This document shows, piece by piece, positions 11,401 to 21,477 of a stretch of DNA of 64,000 nucleotides (positions are counted from its first letter, which is position 1; every line of letters begins with the position of its first letter). The stretch is from Tamarix chinensis (Eukaryota; Streptophyta; Magnoliopsida; Caryophyllales; Tamaricaceae). The stretch spans positions 93,202,132-93,266,131 of the forward strand of contig CM060174.1 in assembly GCA_030549775.1 (NCBI GenBank), read 5' to 3'. The position numbers and the translations under genes were made by a program. A model generated the notes under the pieces. The model saw nothing but the letters and a program-made list of their open reading frames with translations. It ran no database searches and had not been told where the DNA came from.

Positions 11401-14400
11401 ATTTTACATGTCGCGATTGTCGCGGTGTAATTTATTTATTTATTTTTTCACAATAAATACTGGCAAATATCGGTAAATATCGGTTAATATTGGCAAAATA
11501 TCGGCCGATATCTGAAATTTCGTCGATAAATATGTGATTTTCTGAAACGGCTGCAATTTCGGAATTTTGCATCGCGACTAACCCAAAAACCGCAAAATTG
11601 CGGCCGATACGCAATTGCAATACCAATATTTCATTGTATGGCAGTGGATGAGGATCTTAGGGCAAATGACGTGATTTTAGATGAACTCAAGCTGCACTAG
11701 AGTGGTCACAGCAGAGGATGAAGGCTTTGGCTGACGAAAGAAGCCACGATGTGGAGTTCCAAGTGGGGAGTGGGTTTATGTGAAGCTGTGAGCCTGTGAC
11801 CTTATAGATAAAAGTCTCTGGCCAAGCGTTGCAATGAGAAGATCTCGCCTCAATATTTTTGTCCTTATAGTGTGGCTTACTGTTTGGCTTTGCCAGCTTC
11901 TATCACCATCCACCTAGTCATCCATTTATCTATGCTGAAATGGGCCCTAGAATCAGGACAACAATCCCAGCCTATCCTGAGATCCTCACTGGATAAGGCA
12001 CAGCCAGAAGTGGGCCAAGGGCTACATTATAATTCCAAGGGAAGCTAGAGGTTCTAATCCAGTGGCAGGGACTTTCCAACCTTTGAATCATCAGGGGAAG
12101 GTTTTGAGGTCATTAACGAACAGTTCCCTGAGTTTCACCTTGAGGAAAAGGTGGAACATTTTTTTTTCCTTGGGGGGGGGATTGATAGTTCTTTAATTAA
12201 ATACACCTATGTGAGAAGGAATAAGGTGTGGGGAAAAGGAAATTTGGACCAAGAGAATGCACATGGACAGTAAGCTGCCACTCTTTTCAGTTATTAGAAT
12301 CTGTTATGGATATTTCCTCATTTCCCTTTATTTTATATTTGTTATTTATGAGTAGTTAGGAGGTCAGGGATAGAGGGGAACGGTAGGAATTAGGTAATGG
12401 CTATTTGGGAGGCACCAGGTCCTTGGATAACATGGATTATCTCTGTCATCTTGCTTCTTTCGTAATATAACAAAATTTCCCCTCTGAACTCTAAATTCAT
12501 CTCTGTACCTACCAGACACATATCATAAGGGACTCAAAATCTTGGCATGTATCACTACTACTTGTTGCAAAAGCTGTAGAATTGGTGGTGCAGAGCTTCA
12601 ATGGGAATCATGGAGCAAATATGTGAGCTCTTATTGTAATTATCCATTGTAACATGAGGGTGTAGAGACCCTTCTTTCTTCTCCAAGATAGTATTCTTTA
12701 GCCTTCCTGATGTTCCAAAAAGACAACCATGCAATAGCTGAAGAAGCTGTTTACCACCGGCTTATATCTTTCTTCATGAACCAGTCCCATTTTTCATCTC
12801 TTTAAAAAAAAATAATAATATTAAAAAAAATAGCTTACATATCTATTCTATACTTCAATGAAGGTGCAAATTATTGTTAGAAGTATCTGTTTCTACCTGG
12901 GAGCATACTTCTATAAATTTTTTATTACTATATTGGTTGGAGGACGAGGGTAGTAGTTCATCAGTTGCTGTCTAAGGCCTCTTTGCAGAATAACCAGAAA
13001 AGCTTATGCCTCTTGAATTTATTAAGTCATGTATCCATAGTGCTTCCTAGATATCTGTTTAATTTGTATACAATGCTGCATGAAATTTTGTTGCCTCTGC
13101 AGCCTCCTTTGATGATGGATTAGGTTATATGTTATAGATGAGTTACTTGAAATTCTCCTACTTCTTGTTAGTGTTTGTTCAATATTAGCTCTTGCAGACT
13201 TTTCTGTACATTGTTATACTTAATGAATATGTTTTTTTATTCTTTTGTGAAACAGATGCATGGAGACAACCCCAAGTCTAGCTTGTGCCAATAAATGCGT
13301 GTTTTGTTGGCGGCATCATACAAATCCAGTAGGGAAGAGCTGGCAGTGGAAGATGGATGACCCCTTGGAGATTGTGGAAACTGCAATAGAGCTGCACACT
13401 AAAATGATAAAGCAAATGAAAGGAATTCCAGGTAGCCTTCTTTTGCTTTGGCTGACCTATAAATTTTATCAAGATGTGCATATTAAAGGCAAAGGTGCTT
13501 GGAATCAAAGCATGATATAATTTTATGTTTTCCTATAAGCACATAAGAAAAATTGCTAGTTGCCGATAGCTGTTGCCTTACGTGTACGCATATCATATTT
13601 TCGCTTGGTTTTTCTTTTCTATTTGAATGGATTATGGCTTTACTAGTTTCTTCCCTATGCGATGCAAAGAATTTAATTCTCACATTATAATCTAGTAATA
13701 CTTTGTAATGTAAAAGAAAAAAATATTGTTCATTAAATGAAATAATGTTTGCATGTTTAAATAGAAAACGAATTTTCAATGACTATATATTAATTAGTAA
13801 AAATGACAAAATATAACACACTATTATATTGTACTACATTCTTAAATACTACATGATCTTAATCTTAATAATTTATCCCTTCAAACAGGTATTTTTATTT
13901 TTTCTTTAAGAAAGCTCATTATCATAGTACACGCATTAATCCACAATTGAGTTTTTGGGCCAAAATTCTCTCATTAACCACATTGATGGACAAAAGGCAT
14001 AATAGATAGACACCAAAGTAATTATAAAGTTAAAAGTAAATTTGTCTGATCGTCTTCGGAATAAATACATTGCTTAGTAAAAAATGAGAAATGTACTTAT
14101 AACAATCTAATTCCAAGCAACTAACATCATATTTTAGCTTAATTTTTCTTTTCTATTTGAATTGATTATGGCTTTACTAGTTTCTTCCTAGTGTGATGCA
14201 CATAATTTAATTCTCACAAATTATAATCTAGTAATACTTTGTAGTGTAAAAGAAAAAAATATTGTTCATTAAATGAAATAATTTTTGCATGTTTTAAATA
14301 GAAAGTGAATTTTCAATGACTATATATTGATTAGTAAAAATGATAAAATAATATGCACACTATTATATTGTACCACATTCTTAAATACTTCATTATCTTA

Positions 14401-17400
14401 ATCTTAATATTTTATCCCTTCAAACAAGTATTTTTTTTCTTTAATAAAGCTCATTATCAAAATGCACATATTAATCCGTAGTTGAGTTTTTGAGCCAAAA
14501 TTCTATCATTAACCACATTGATGGACAAAAGGCATAATAGAAGTTAAAAGTGAATTTGTCTGCTCGTCTCCAAAATAAATACATTGGTTAGTAAAAAATG
14601 ACAAATGTACTCATAAAAATCTGATTCCAAGTAACTAACATCATATTTTAGCTTGATTTTTCTTTTTTATGTGAATTGATTATGGCTTTATTAGTTTCTT
14701 CCCCATATGATGCATAGAATTTAATTCTTACAAATTATAATCTAGCAATACTTTGTAGTGTACAAGAAAAAAATATTGTTCATTAAATGAAATAATGTTT
14801 GCATGTTTAAATAGAAAATGAATTTTCAATGACTATATATTGATTAGTAAAATTGACAAATAACACACACTATTATATTGTACTACATTCTTAAATACTA
14901 CATGATCTTAGTGCTCGTTTGGTATGGGGGTAAAAGAGGTGGAAAAATTGCCCCCATATTTTATATATCTTGTATAATTTATTTAAAATTAAATATTTTT
15001 ATTCTAATAAATACCCATTTTAGATCTTCATTTGATCTAAAATGGGTATTTCATTAATAATATATTTATTATTATTAAATACTTAATATAAGAGGTACAA
15101 AATAGAGGGAAATTTTTTCCACCCCTATTACCCCCATACCAAACAAGCCCTTAATCGTAATAATTTATGCCTTCAAACAGGTATTATTATTTCTTCAATA
15201 AAGCTCATTATCAAAGTACTCACATTAATCTCCAGTTGAGTTTTTGAGTCAAAGTGCTATCATTAACCACATTGATGGACAAAAGGCATAATAGATACAC
15301 TCTAAAGTAATTAAAAGGTTAAAAGTAAATTTGTTGCTCGTCTCTAGAATAAATACATTGTTTGGTAAAAAATGACAAATGTACCCCTAATGGTCTAATT
15401 CCAAGCAACTAACATTTGCAAGGTGCCACCGTACCAATACAATTAATTTCTTATATTACACTAACATTTAAAGGAAGAAAAGGATTCCTCTATACAAAAT
15501 CGTAAATTAACAGTGATTGACAATACTAATAACACTTTGAATCTAAAAACCTAATAAAGAAAATTGAATCTTAACTCCATTGTATAGAACTAACAAAGAG
15601 AAAGATGACCATCTTTGTCATTGTTTTATTTCCCTTGGGATAGATAGACTATAAAGAATAACAAATACCGCTAATAGATAGGTTTTGAATGACAAAAAGG
15701 GAAGAAATGATTCCACACAAAAATACCGGATCCCATATTAGGTTTTGAATGGAGATGATTTAAAATAATGACAATTGACATTTTGATGGACTCCAGCGAC
15801 TTTTCGATGATGATCGTCGTCAAGATGCTTTTGAATGGAGATGATTTAAAATAATGACAATTGACATTTTGATGGACTCCATTGACTTTTCGATGAAGAT
15901 CGTCGTCAAGATGCCTGTGTGGTTGTTGATATGTTAGCATTGACATCATACGCCATTGATTGTGCCTACTACTGGATTTTGGCCTGCTAGGCTTGCTACC
16001 TATTCTCATATCTCTTCCCTCCCTGACTCACTTCAAAGAGGTTTCATCTCTGAATTTGGTACTTTTATATCAACAATAATGTAATAATTAGTTATTACTA
16101 TAGATCTGGCAGAAATTTACTACTGAATCTGAATCAATTATCAAGGCGCACTGGCCATTATCTGTTGATGGTATCTGTTGCTAATGGATTGCTTTTGATT
16201 TGCCTCTACATGATCAGAACATTTAATGTTTTTTTTAATTAATTAATTTATTATTATTATTTTTTTGTATTAAGTGTCAATTGCAGGGGGATGGGCAAAA
16301 CCCCAACCACAAAAGGTGAGCGAGAATGAGAGTCACTTCAATGGGATACATATAGCTTCCTCATGCATCAACAAAGCTTCAAACAATTGCTTAATTTTTC
16401 TTCTGCAAATGTGGTATACTGGTATCTACCAAACTGTTGTGTATCCTCCAAACTGTTACTTTACCAACAACATCAACTATTGTATTGTCATTCCTTCCTC
16501 CACCATACTCTTTTCTCTTCTCCACTCTAACCTATTTTCTTTTCACTTTCCTTTTAATTATAAGCCACAGTTTAATTAGCAGCTGAATCTGAACTTTCCA
16601 TCTACTACTATTCAGCTGTCAATGCCAGCAATTTTCAATGGGACGATTCATTGGTAGATCTGATGTTAGTTAGAGGGTCTTTTGGGATTGAATTAATTTG
16701 TTTATTTGGTGCTCCCCACTGCCCCTTGTATTATACGTTGCTAGCTTTTCTAATTCTCTATTGGCATTTCATTTACTGTCCAAATCACGTTAACTAATTC
16801 TCCTGATCCCGCTCATGTCCCTCACAATAGGACTCGTTTGTTGGATGGTTTTAAGTGAGCTGAGTCTTATAGATTCGATTTGTATAATAAAAGAGCTTAA
16901 AATGAGATTAAAGCTCAACTCATTTAATTAAATGAACGAATAAATCAAACTGAATTGAGTTCACGAGTCTAAGCTATAAATGAGTTGAACTAAATTTTCT
17001 CGGGATCGGGTTTGGAAATGTGGCTTAGATTTGAATCATCTAATTAAATAAATGAGCCAAACTAAATTTTTAAGAAGTCGAGTTGGACTAATTCATTTAC
17101 ATCCCTACATGTTAACATTAATTTGAGCAACCAGTGAGAGTATACAGCGGGTGTAGGAAACGATATTAAAAGGGGAGGCATTTATTCAGGTGCCTTTTGT
17201 TATTTTGTTTTATTTTCAATAATTTTGCCACTATGCGATGCACAAATTTATAATTTTAGTAAAATAATTATAGTATTGGGATATGGGAGATTGTTTTTTC
17301 ATTGCATTTAGAAAATAATAATTACATATTTAAAAATGAAAACAAAAAATTAAATAATTATACATTGTTTGACTATAATAATATAGAAGCTTTCAAAAAA

Positions 17401-20400
17401 TTTCAAATTTTGTTGTACTTCCATGTATGTAGTGTTTTATATATATGTCGACAAATATATAAATTACCTAGAATACTTAAAACTTTTCAAATAAAATTTA
17501 AGATTTGGAATTTTTAGACAATTATAAAATTTCACTTGCATATATTTTATATTCTATGTAGCAAAAATGAAAATAGAACCTACTAAGATTACCCTAAAAT
17601 TAAATAATTGTGATTATAACATATTTAAGTTAATTTAAAGACTTTAAATTTTACCTTTTTAATATGTTAATAAGCTTAGATTGCTCCAAAATGTGTTATT
17701 GGCAATTATAAAGCTCTAATCCTTATTTTAAATGTGTATAGAAACACCTAAATCTACATATGAAAAAGAAAGTAATTTAGTCATATTGTTATTTATCAGT
17801 AATAAGATAAATATTGAACATTGTTATGATGCATGTAAGATTAATAATAAAGTGATGCACATAGAAAAATTAGTAAGAAGTTATTTGAATTCATAAGTTT
17901 TTGTGACAAAGACATCACACTATTCAATAGTTATAATAGAAAAGGCATCATGCTATTTAATAAAAAAATTGCATTTTATATCTATTATCTACATTCCTAT
18001 CGTTATTGTTAAATACATAAAACAACTATTATACTCTTCCATATCAACAACATATGGTATAAGTCTTCTTCTTTTTCAAATGTCAAAATGATGATAGAAC
18101 CTGTTAAAATTTTAATGGAAAATTACGATTTTTTGGTGCAGAAAATATGTTGGTTCTTTATTCAAGCATCTAACTATTAAAATTGAATTTAACAAATATC
18201 ATAAAGCACAAATGAGCATAAAATTGAGGTTGGAATCAATTAACAAAAAAAATAAATTACAAAAGCTTGAAGGTGAGAAATTGTGAATTCAATAACTTAA
18301 CAAAAGTTGGATTAGTACGCCTCAAGGCAGACTCAAGCTTAGCGGAAGTATAACTTCAATTGATTACCGTTTTATTTACCACAAAATGTGTAGCTTTTAT
18401 CCCTAAATAACTTAAATTCATCAGGACCAACATAATTCAATTACATATCAAGTATAAGAACTAATGATAGGTTGATTTTCCATCACAAGGGGTTCTACAG
18501 AGGATTGGTAGAAGATGAAGCAACATAAACAATTGGTATAGTGGTTTTGTAAAAGAAAGAATTAAAATTGAAATCTGTCAATTAACAAATAGGGCTAAAG
18601 GAGTTGAGAAAAATTGGTGACTGATCTAAGATTTTAAAAATATAAAAATAAAAATCAGAGACTCAAAGGATAGTAGAAGCAACATGTATTTTGCTTCATT
18701 GATTTTGGAAGCAAGGTAATGTCTACCACCTGCATCTAGGTGGTTGGCAATCATCGCCCTCTTATACACTTCCATAATTTTCTCCTCCATGTTTTTCCTA
18801 TCAAAACAAGAACAAAGGAAAAAGAAAGAACCATCAGACAATAGTACCTCCAACCTAATCCTGTAGGCTCTTTCCAGTACATGAATGTCATAGCATAAAA
18901 AGGATCAAGTTTCAAACTTTTGAAGAAACGCAATTCAAAATCATTCGATAACTTAAATATTGGTAGTATTGGACATTAGTAGATCATTGTAATGTATATT
19001 CTCAATTAATAAATAAAATCCAATGTATCTAAATGAAAAGCATTCAAGCAGAACAATCCAAAAGAAAGAAGAATACACTAACATACTAACCAGGAAGAAA
19101 AAGGAAAAACCATTTTTGGGCCAAAGAAAAAGAAGAATTAACATTGATCAATCATGAGGCTGTTAGGAAGAAGCGAAAAAGAATGAATCATACAATTGCA
19201 AATATAAAACTGAGAAGAAAGATCAAACCTGTCCACTGCCAGGTTGGAATAACAGCTGTATGATTTTGTTTTCTGCGTTTCTTACTTCTGCTGCTGCTGC
19301 TTTTTTCCGTCTTTCTCCACTTAAAGCGGTGTTTCAAGATTTCAAATGGAAGGCAAATGCCGCTAAAGAAATAACCCTAACCAATCATTTGGTTTTTAAA
19401 TTTGGATCACGACCTTAAAGACTCCTCAAAGAATAATGCTTCTGAAATTTTCAATCAGGCAAGAAAATAGGGAATTGTTCAGGGACCTCTTGGTAACTTT
19501 CATCCATCTTCAATCTCAAATTTTGGTGGAACTGGAAGATTGCATTAGAAAGCCTGAGTGCCCACTCAAAATATCGCTGCTGGAGTTGGAGCTTTTGAAA
19601 TGTGTCAGAAACTTCATGTTCCGCTTCTTTTCCTTAGGCTTCTCTGCTTTGTTTTAGGTAGCGTACTTTGGAAATTTTCATTTAGAATTAAAGACGTGAG
19701 CCAGCAATGTTCAGTCAGCAAATGATAGCATCGAATGACAAACAGGGATGCATGAAACTTTCATGTTCCGCTTCTTTTCCTTAGGCTTCTCTGCTGGGTT
19801 TTGTTTTTGCACCCTTATTTTCCTGGAACACATCGAAATATTTTATTTATTTAGGAATTGTTGTTTCCACTTTTCCACGTCCTTGGTTCTGCATCCCCAT
19901 TTCCGTACCTGTATAGTACTGATATCAGATCATCTTGTTGATTTTGCATGATTTGTTACTGATTCATGCAATAGAAAACTTAATCATGCAAGTTGTGAGG
20001 TCAAGAGGACATTTATTGTTGTAGGTGTCAGCGAGGACCGATTATTAGAAGGTCTTTCTCCCAGGCACTGTGCGCTATCTCTTGTGGGCGAGCCTATCAT
20101 GTATCCAGAGATTAATTCACTTGTAACTGAGCTACACCGGAGGCGGATATCTACTTTCCTTGTGACCAATGCACAGTTCCCAGAATCTATTAGAACACTT
20201 AAGCCCCTGACCCAGGTTTGACGTCCTCTCACTGATTCTTGTGAACGAAGCAATTGTATCATTTCTGCTTTCCACAATTTAAAGTCAGCCATCGTATGAT
20301 ATATGCAGTTATATGTGAGTGTGGATGCTGCTACAAAGGAAAGCCTGAAAACTATTGATAGACCCCTGTTTGGAGACTTTTGGGAGCGTTTTCTTGTAAG

Positions 20401-21477
20401 TTTGAGCCGTGAAGCTGTGAGATTATTTCTTCGATAGTTGTATCTCGTGAACTTTAACTTTCCACTATGAGCATATATCTATATCTATATTTATATCTAT
20501 ATATATATTGATATATTGTTGGTCTGTCTAATGCGTGATGTTGAACGCTTGTTAAGACTTAAATTTCTTATTAAATGGTATAACTAGCATATTGACTAAA
20601 AAACACAATTCAATTGGTGATATTAAATATTATGCTTCTCTATACTTTTAGAAACACTAACAAGTGCCGATGGGCACTCCTTAGAAAATCAGTTGCTTTT
20701 AGTGCTTGAGGATTTTTTTCCCTTGATTATTTATTTATTTATCTGATCTGGACTTGGTTATATGCTTATTTCATATTTTTACCGAGTATCTATGCAGGAC
20801 TCACTGAAGGCTCTAAAAGAGAAACAACAGAGAACTGTTTATCGCTTAACGTTGGTTAAAGGGTGGAACGCAGAAGAGGTAGAAGCGTATTACAATCTCT
20901 TTTCCATCGGGAAACCTGACTTTGTGGAAATCAAAGGAGTAACATACTGTGGATCGTAAGTTCTTTCCTATTATGATCAAATGAATCAAATTTGGTTTTT
21001 TACTTTACTGAAGGAATAGCGTTGTATGCCATAGATCTGCTACATCAAAGTTGACGATGGAAAATGTGCCTTGGCATTCTGATGTTAGAGCATTCTCGGA
21101 GGTCTTAGCTTCAAGAAGCCAAGGCAAATACGAGGTTGCTTGTGAGCATGCTCATTCATGTTGTGTCCTCCTGGCTAGGGCTGATAAGTTTAAAGTTAAT
21201 GGCCGATGGCACACATGGATAGATTACGAAAAGTTCCACGACCTGGTTTGTAGCCGCCCCATCTGTTATGTCTACTACTTACTGTAGGTAGTAGTGTTGA
21301 TTCTCATGGGAAACGTTTTGCATTCAATTTTAGGTGGCTTCTGGGGCTACTTTTAACAGTGAAGATTATATGGCTCCAACACCTCCATGGGCTATCTATG
21401 GAGCAGATGAAGGTGGATTTGATCCGGAGCATACAAGATACAGGAAGGAGCGGCATCATAAGTCAAACCGGTACTAA
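4596..21477 (+). CDS. TYW1: TYW1: tRNA 4-demethylwyosine synthase, eight exons, 653 aa
   Basis: In this family TYW1 joins N1-methylguanosine-37 of tRNA-Phe with a two-carbon unit from pyruvate to make 4-demethylwyosine, the second step of wybutosine synthesis. The spliced frame has a hydrophobic N-terminal segment (residues about 11-30, a likely membrane anchor), a flavodoxin/FMN domain (about 58-210, with SQTGTS at 64-69 and STWEDG at 111-116), an acidic linker (about 226-254), then the radical SAM domain with CANKCVFC (Cys342, Cys346, Cys349, the 4Fe-4S ligands), GEP at 412-414, and the C-terminal wyosine-base domain with CEHAHSCC. Exons are 4596-5474, 6106-6221, 13256-13431, 20025-20215, 20309-20395, 20798-20955, 21035-21245 and 21334-21477; all junctions are GT-AG and keep frame. 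Length fits plant TYW1. Introns 2 and 3 are 7034 and 6593 bp and full of transposons, yet every exon is intact, so the gene is probably functional. Confidence 0.96.
5475..6105 (+). other. TYW1 intron 1
   Basis: 631 bases between GTATTT and TTTTTGCAG. A short GT-rich run near 5738-5752 is followed by TA repeats. I see no inserted element. Confidence 0.85.
6106..6221 (+). CDS. TYW1: TYW1 exon 2 (start of radical SAM module)
   Basis: 116 bases follow a TTTTTGCAG acceptor and encode residues 294-331 plus two bases of Arg332. The peptide starts [20 protein letters not shown] and carries the conserved RGRGGCYKH segment of the family. The donor is AG|GTGATT. Confidence 0.95.
6437..6728. mobile_element. 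hAT-like MITE, copy 1 (TYW1 intron 2)
   Basis: This 292-bp segment closely resembles 11338-11640: CAAACAATAAAATTGCGG start, 'gtcgcggtat..gggtgttgc' next, then repeated 'cggtaaatatcgg' phrases and an end near TTGTTGTATA. Flanks ATATGATC (6429-6436) and ATCTGATT (6729-6736) match at six of eight bases, consistent with an old 8-bp duplication. It has no coding capacity. Confidence 0.6.
7121..7502 (+). repeat. 5' LTR of the intron 2 gypsy element
   Basis: It starts TGATTGACCTTAAATTAAAT and ends ACCTACCA. It aligns along its length to 12183-12514, sharing for example 'ggctatttgggaggca' and 'aacaaaatttccc'. It is about 50 bp longer than the 3' copy, mainly through losses in the 3' copy. Confidence 0.85.
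7506..7519 (+). other. Primer-binding site, initiator-Met tRNA type
   Basis: TGGTATTAGAGTGC lies four bases after the 5' LTR. It matches the plant initiator-methionine primer site TGGTATCAGAGC with a C-to-T change and an inserted base, in the position expected for minus-strand priming. Confidence 0.75.
7540..8590 (+). pseudogene. gag remnant of the intron 2 gypsy element
   Basis: Open stretches in shifting frames follow the primer site, beginning near the ATG at about 7550 with a Gln/Glu-rich helix ([13 protein letters not shown]). A degenerate zinc-knuckle-like segment (HGLYFKCGS near 8455-8482) stands where gypsy Gag normally ends. Multiple stops interrupt it. Confidence 0.6.
8591..11290 (+). 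pseudogene. pol remnant: protease, reverse transcriptase, RNase H, integrase
   Basis: A protease active-site segment [10 protein letters not shown] sits at about 8613-8642, with the usual Ser replaced by Cys. Reverse transcriptase follows (about 9210-10000), with LVKKKDG and LDYRALDK-like segments, LDFYIG, a damaged YDD box near 9657-9690 and [13 protein letters not shown]. RNase H begins at about 10090 with [10 protein letters not shown]. The integrase zinc-binding and core regions lie at about 10680-11200 ([10 protein letters not shown] and [16 protein letters not shown]). In-frame stops and frameshifts occur in every domain, so no product is expected. Confidence 0.85.
11338..11640. mobile_element. 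hAT-like MITE, copy 2, inside the gypsy element
   Basis: This 303-bp insert begins CAAGCAATAAAACCGCGG and ends CATTGTATG; the outer 12 bases of the two ends match at nine positions as inverted repeats. It is bounded by a perfect 8-bp duplication GCAGTGGA (11330-11337 and 11641-11648), and the gypsy reading frame resumes across it. Internally it repeats 'cggtaaatatcgg' and 'gcggccgata' phrases. Copy 1 is at 6437-6728. Confidence 0.8.
12172..12182 (+). other. Polypurine tract before the 3' LTR
   Basis: A run of nine G followed by A lies directly before the 3' LTR start at 12183, where the plus-strand primer of a gypsy element is expected. Confidence 0.7.
12183..12514 (+). repeat. 3' LTR of the intron 2 gypsy element
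   Basis: It starts TGATAGTTCTTTAATTAAAT and ends ACCTACCA, paralleling 7121-7502. Many substitutions and small gaps separate the two LTRs, indicating an old insertion. Confidence 0.85.
12515..13255 (+). other. Remainder of TYW1 intron 2
   Basis: Unique-looking intron sequence with an A-rich stretch near 12805-12830 and a T-rich tract before the AAACAG acceptor. I see nothing else in it. Confidence 0.6.
13256..13431 (+). CDS. TYW1: TYW1 exon 3 (4Fe-4S cysteine cluster)
   Basis: 176 bases start after AAACAG. They complete Arg332 and encode [20 protein letters not shown], which includes the Cx3Cx2C radical SAM cluster, then a helix ending at MKGIP and the first base of Gly391. The donor is CCAG|GTAGCC. 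The frame stays open beyond it, but the next conserved residues are found only in exon 4. Confidence 0.95.
13593..15414 (+). repeat. Three tandem copies of a ~520-bp unit in TYW1 intron 3
   Basis: The phrase beginning TCATATTTT recurs at 13593, 14127 and 14641 and the pattern stops at 15414. This gives units of 534, 514 and 774 bp, the last being 531 bp once a MITE and its 3-bp duplication are removed. Shared landmarks in order are 'gattatggctttactagttt', 'ttgttcattaaatgaaataa', 'ccacattgatggacaaaagg' and 'aataaatacattg'. The copies differ by scattered substitutions and small gaps. No coding potential is visible. Confidence 0.9.
14911..15150. mobile_element. Harbinger/Tourist-type MITE in the third tandem unit
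   Basis: A 240-bp element with ends GTGCTCGTTTGGTATGGGGG and CCCCCATACCAAACAAGCCC forms inverted repeats of roughly 40 bp, matching the GGGCTTGTTTGG type of Tourist-like elements. The flanking TTA (14908-14910 and 15151-15153) is the expected 3-bp duplication. The other two tandem units still hold the uninterrupted site 'gatcttaatcttaat'. The centre carries a perfect hairpin with 18-bp arms (15009-15026 and 15034-15051). Confidence 0.92.
15743..15914 (+). repeat. Tandem duplication, 86-bp unit
   Basis: Two adjacent copies begin at 15743 and 15829 with TTTTGAATGGAGATGATTTA and end with 'cgtcgtcaagatgc'. They are nearly identical, so this is a recent local duplication in intron 3. Confidence 0.9.
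15915..18610 (+). other. TYW1 intron 3, middle part, no gene seen
   Basis: AT-rich intron sequence. A diverged hAT-like relic with 'aaatgagccaaac' and 'gagtcgagttgga'-like phrases lies at about 16830-17107 and ends ATTTACATCCCTA, but no left end or target duplication could be set. Short frames at 16274-16579 and 17302-17517 have no recognisable content. Confidence 0.5.
18640..18960 (-). pseudogene. Possible exon or gene fragment on the opposite strand, unrecognised
   Basis: On the - strand, a pyrimidine-rich tract ending TTTTGATAG (about 18805) precedes a frame reading [20 protein letters not shown] then [20 protein letters not shown]. This looks more protein-like than its surroundings. Upstream a second stretch reads [18 protein letters not shown] do not recognise the family. 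It could be a captured gene fragment or chance. There is no complete gene here, and it lies inside TYW1 intron 3. Confidence 0.25.
19614..19795 (+). repeat. 35-bp direct repeat spaced 147 bp
   Basis: An identical 35-bp segment starting TCATGTTCCGCTTCTTTTCC occurs at 19614-19648 and 19761-19795. Sequence on either side differs. It lies shortly before the exon 4 acceptor. Confidence 0.9.
20025..20215 (+). CDS. TYW1: TYW1 exon 4 (radical SAM barrel)
   Basis: 191 bases follow a TTGTTGTAG acceptor and begin by completing Gly391, then [20 protein letters not shown]. The exon contains GEPIMYPE, the SAM-binding GGE-like motif, and LVTNAQFPE. It ends in phase 0 at ACCCAG|GTTTGA. Confidence 0.95.
20309..20395 (+). 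CDS. TYW1: TYW1 exon 5
   Basis: 87 bases encode 29 residues beginning [13 protein letters not shown] and ending FWERFL, between ATATGCAG and CTT|GTAAG. This is the conserved strand-helix that follows the GEP motif in radical SAM tRNA enzymes of this family. Confidence 0.95.
20798..20955 (+). CDS. TYW1: TYW1 exon 6
   Basis: 158 bases follow a TATGCAG acceptor and encode [20 protein letters not shown] through [11 protein letters not shown], with two bases of Ser536 before [16 protein letters not shown] is a strongly conserved TYW1 signature. Confidence 0.95.
21035..21245 (+). CDS. TYW1: TYW1 exon 7 (wyosine-base domain)
   Basis: 211 bases complete Ser536 and encode [14 protein letters not shown], then [17 protein letters not shown] and [10 protein letters not shown]. 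The donor is CTG|GTTTGT. The domain belongs to the C-terminal wyosine-base-forming part of the enzyme. Confidence 0.95.
21334..21477 (+). CDS. TYW1: TYW1 exon 8 (C-terminus and stop)
   Basis: 144 bases follow an ATTTTAG acceptor and encode [20 protein letters not shown], then [20 protein letters not shown] and Tyr before TAA at 21475-21477. Confidence 0.95.
   Translation: MASGATFNSEDYMAPTPPWAIYGADEGGFDPEHTRYRKERHHKSNRY

Larger units (their letters stand above)
7121..12514 (+). mobile_element. Full-length degenerate Ty3/gypsy LTR retrotransposon in TYW1 intron 2
   Basis: Two related short LTRs (7121-7502 and 12183-12514) flank an internal region with a primer-binding site, gag and pol remnants in the order protease, reverse transcriptase, RNase H, integrase, and a polypurine tract. 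The flanks GACAT (7116-7120) and GACAC (12515-12519) form a 5-bp target duplication with one C/T change. The element lies in the same direction as TYW1. Stops and frameshifts throughout pol, divergent LTRs and a later MITE insertion (11338-11640) indicate an old copy that cannot move by itself. Confidence 0.9.

Noticed and set aside
13593..15414. Tandem array considered as a CRISPR or satellite
   Set aside because: There are only three ~520-bp diverged units with no spacer-repeat pattern, in a plant intron.
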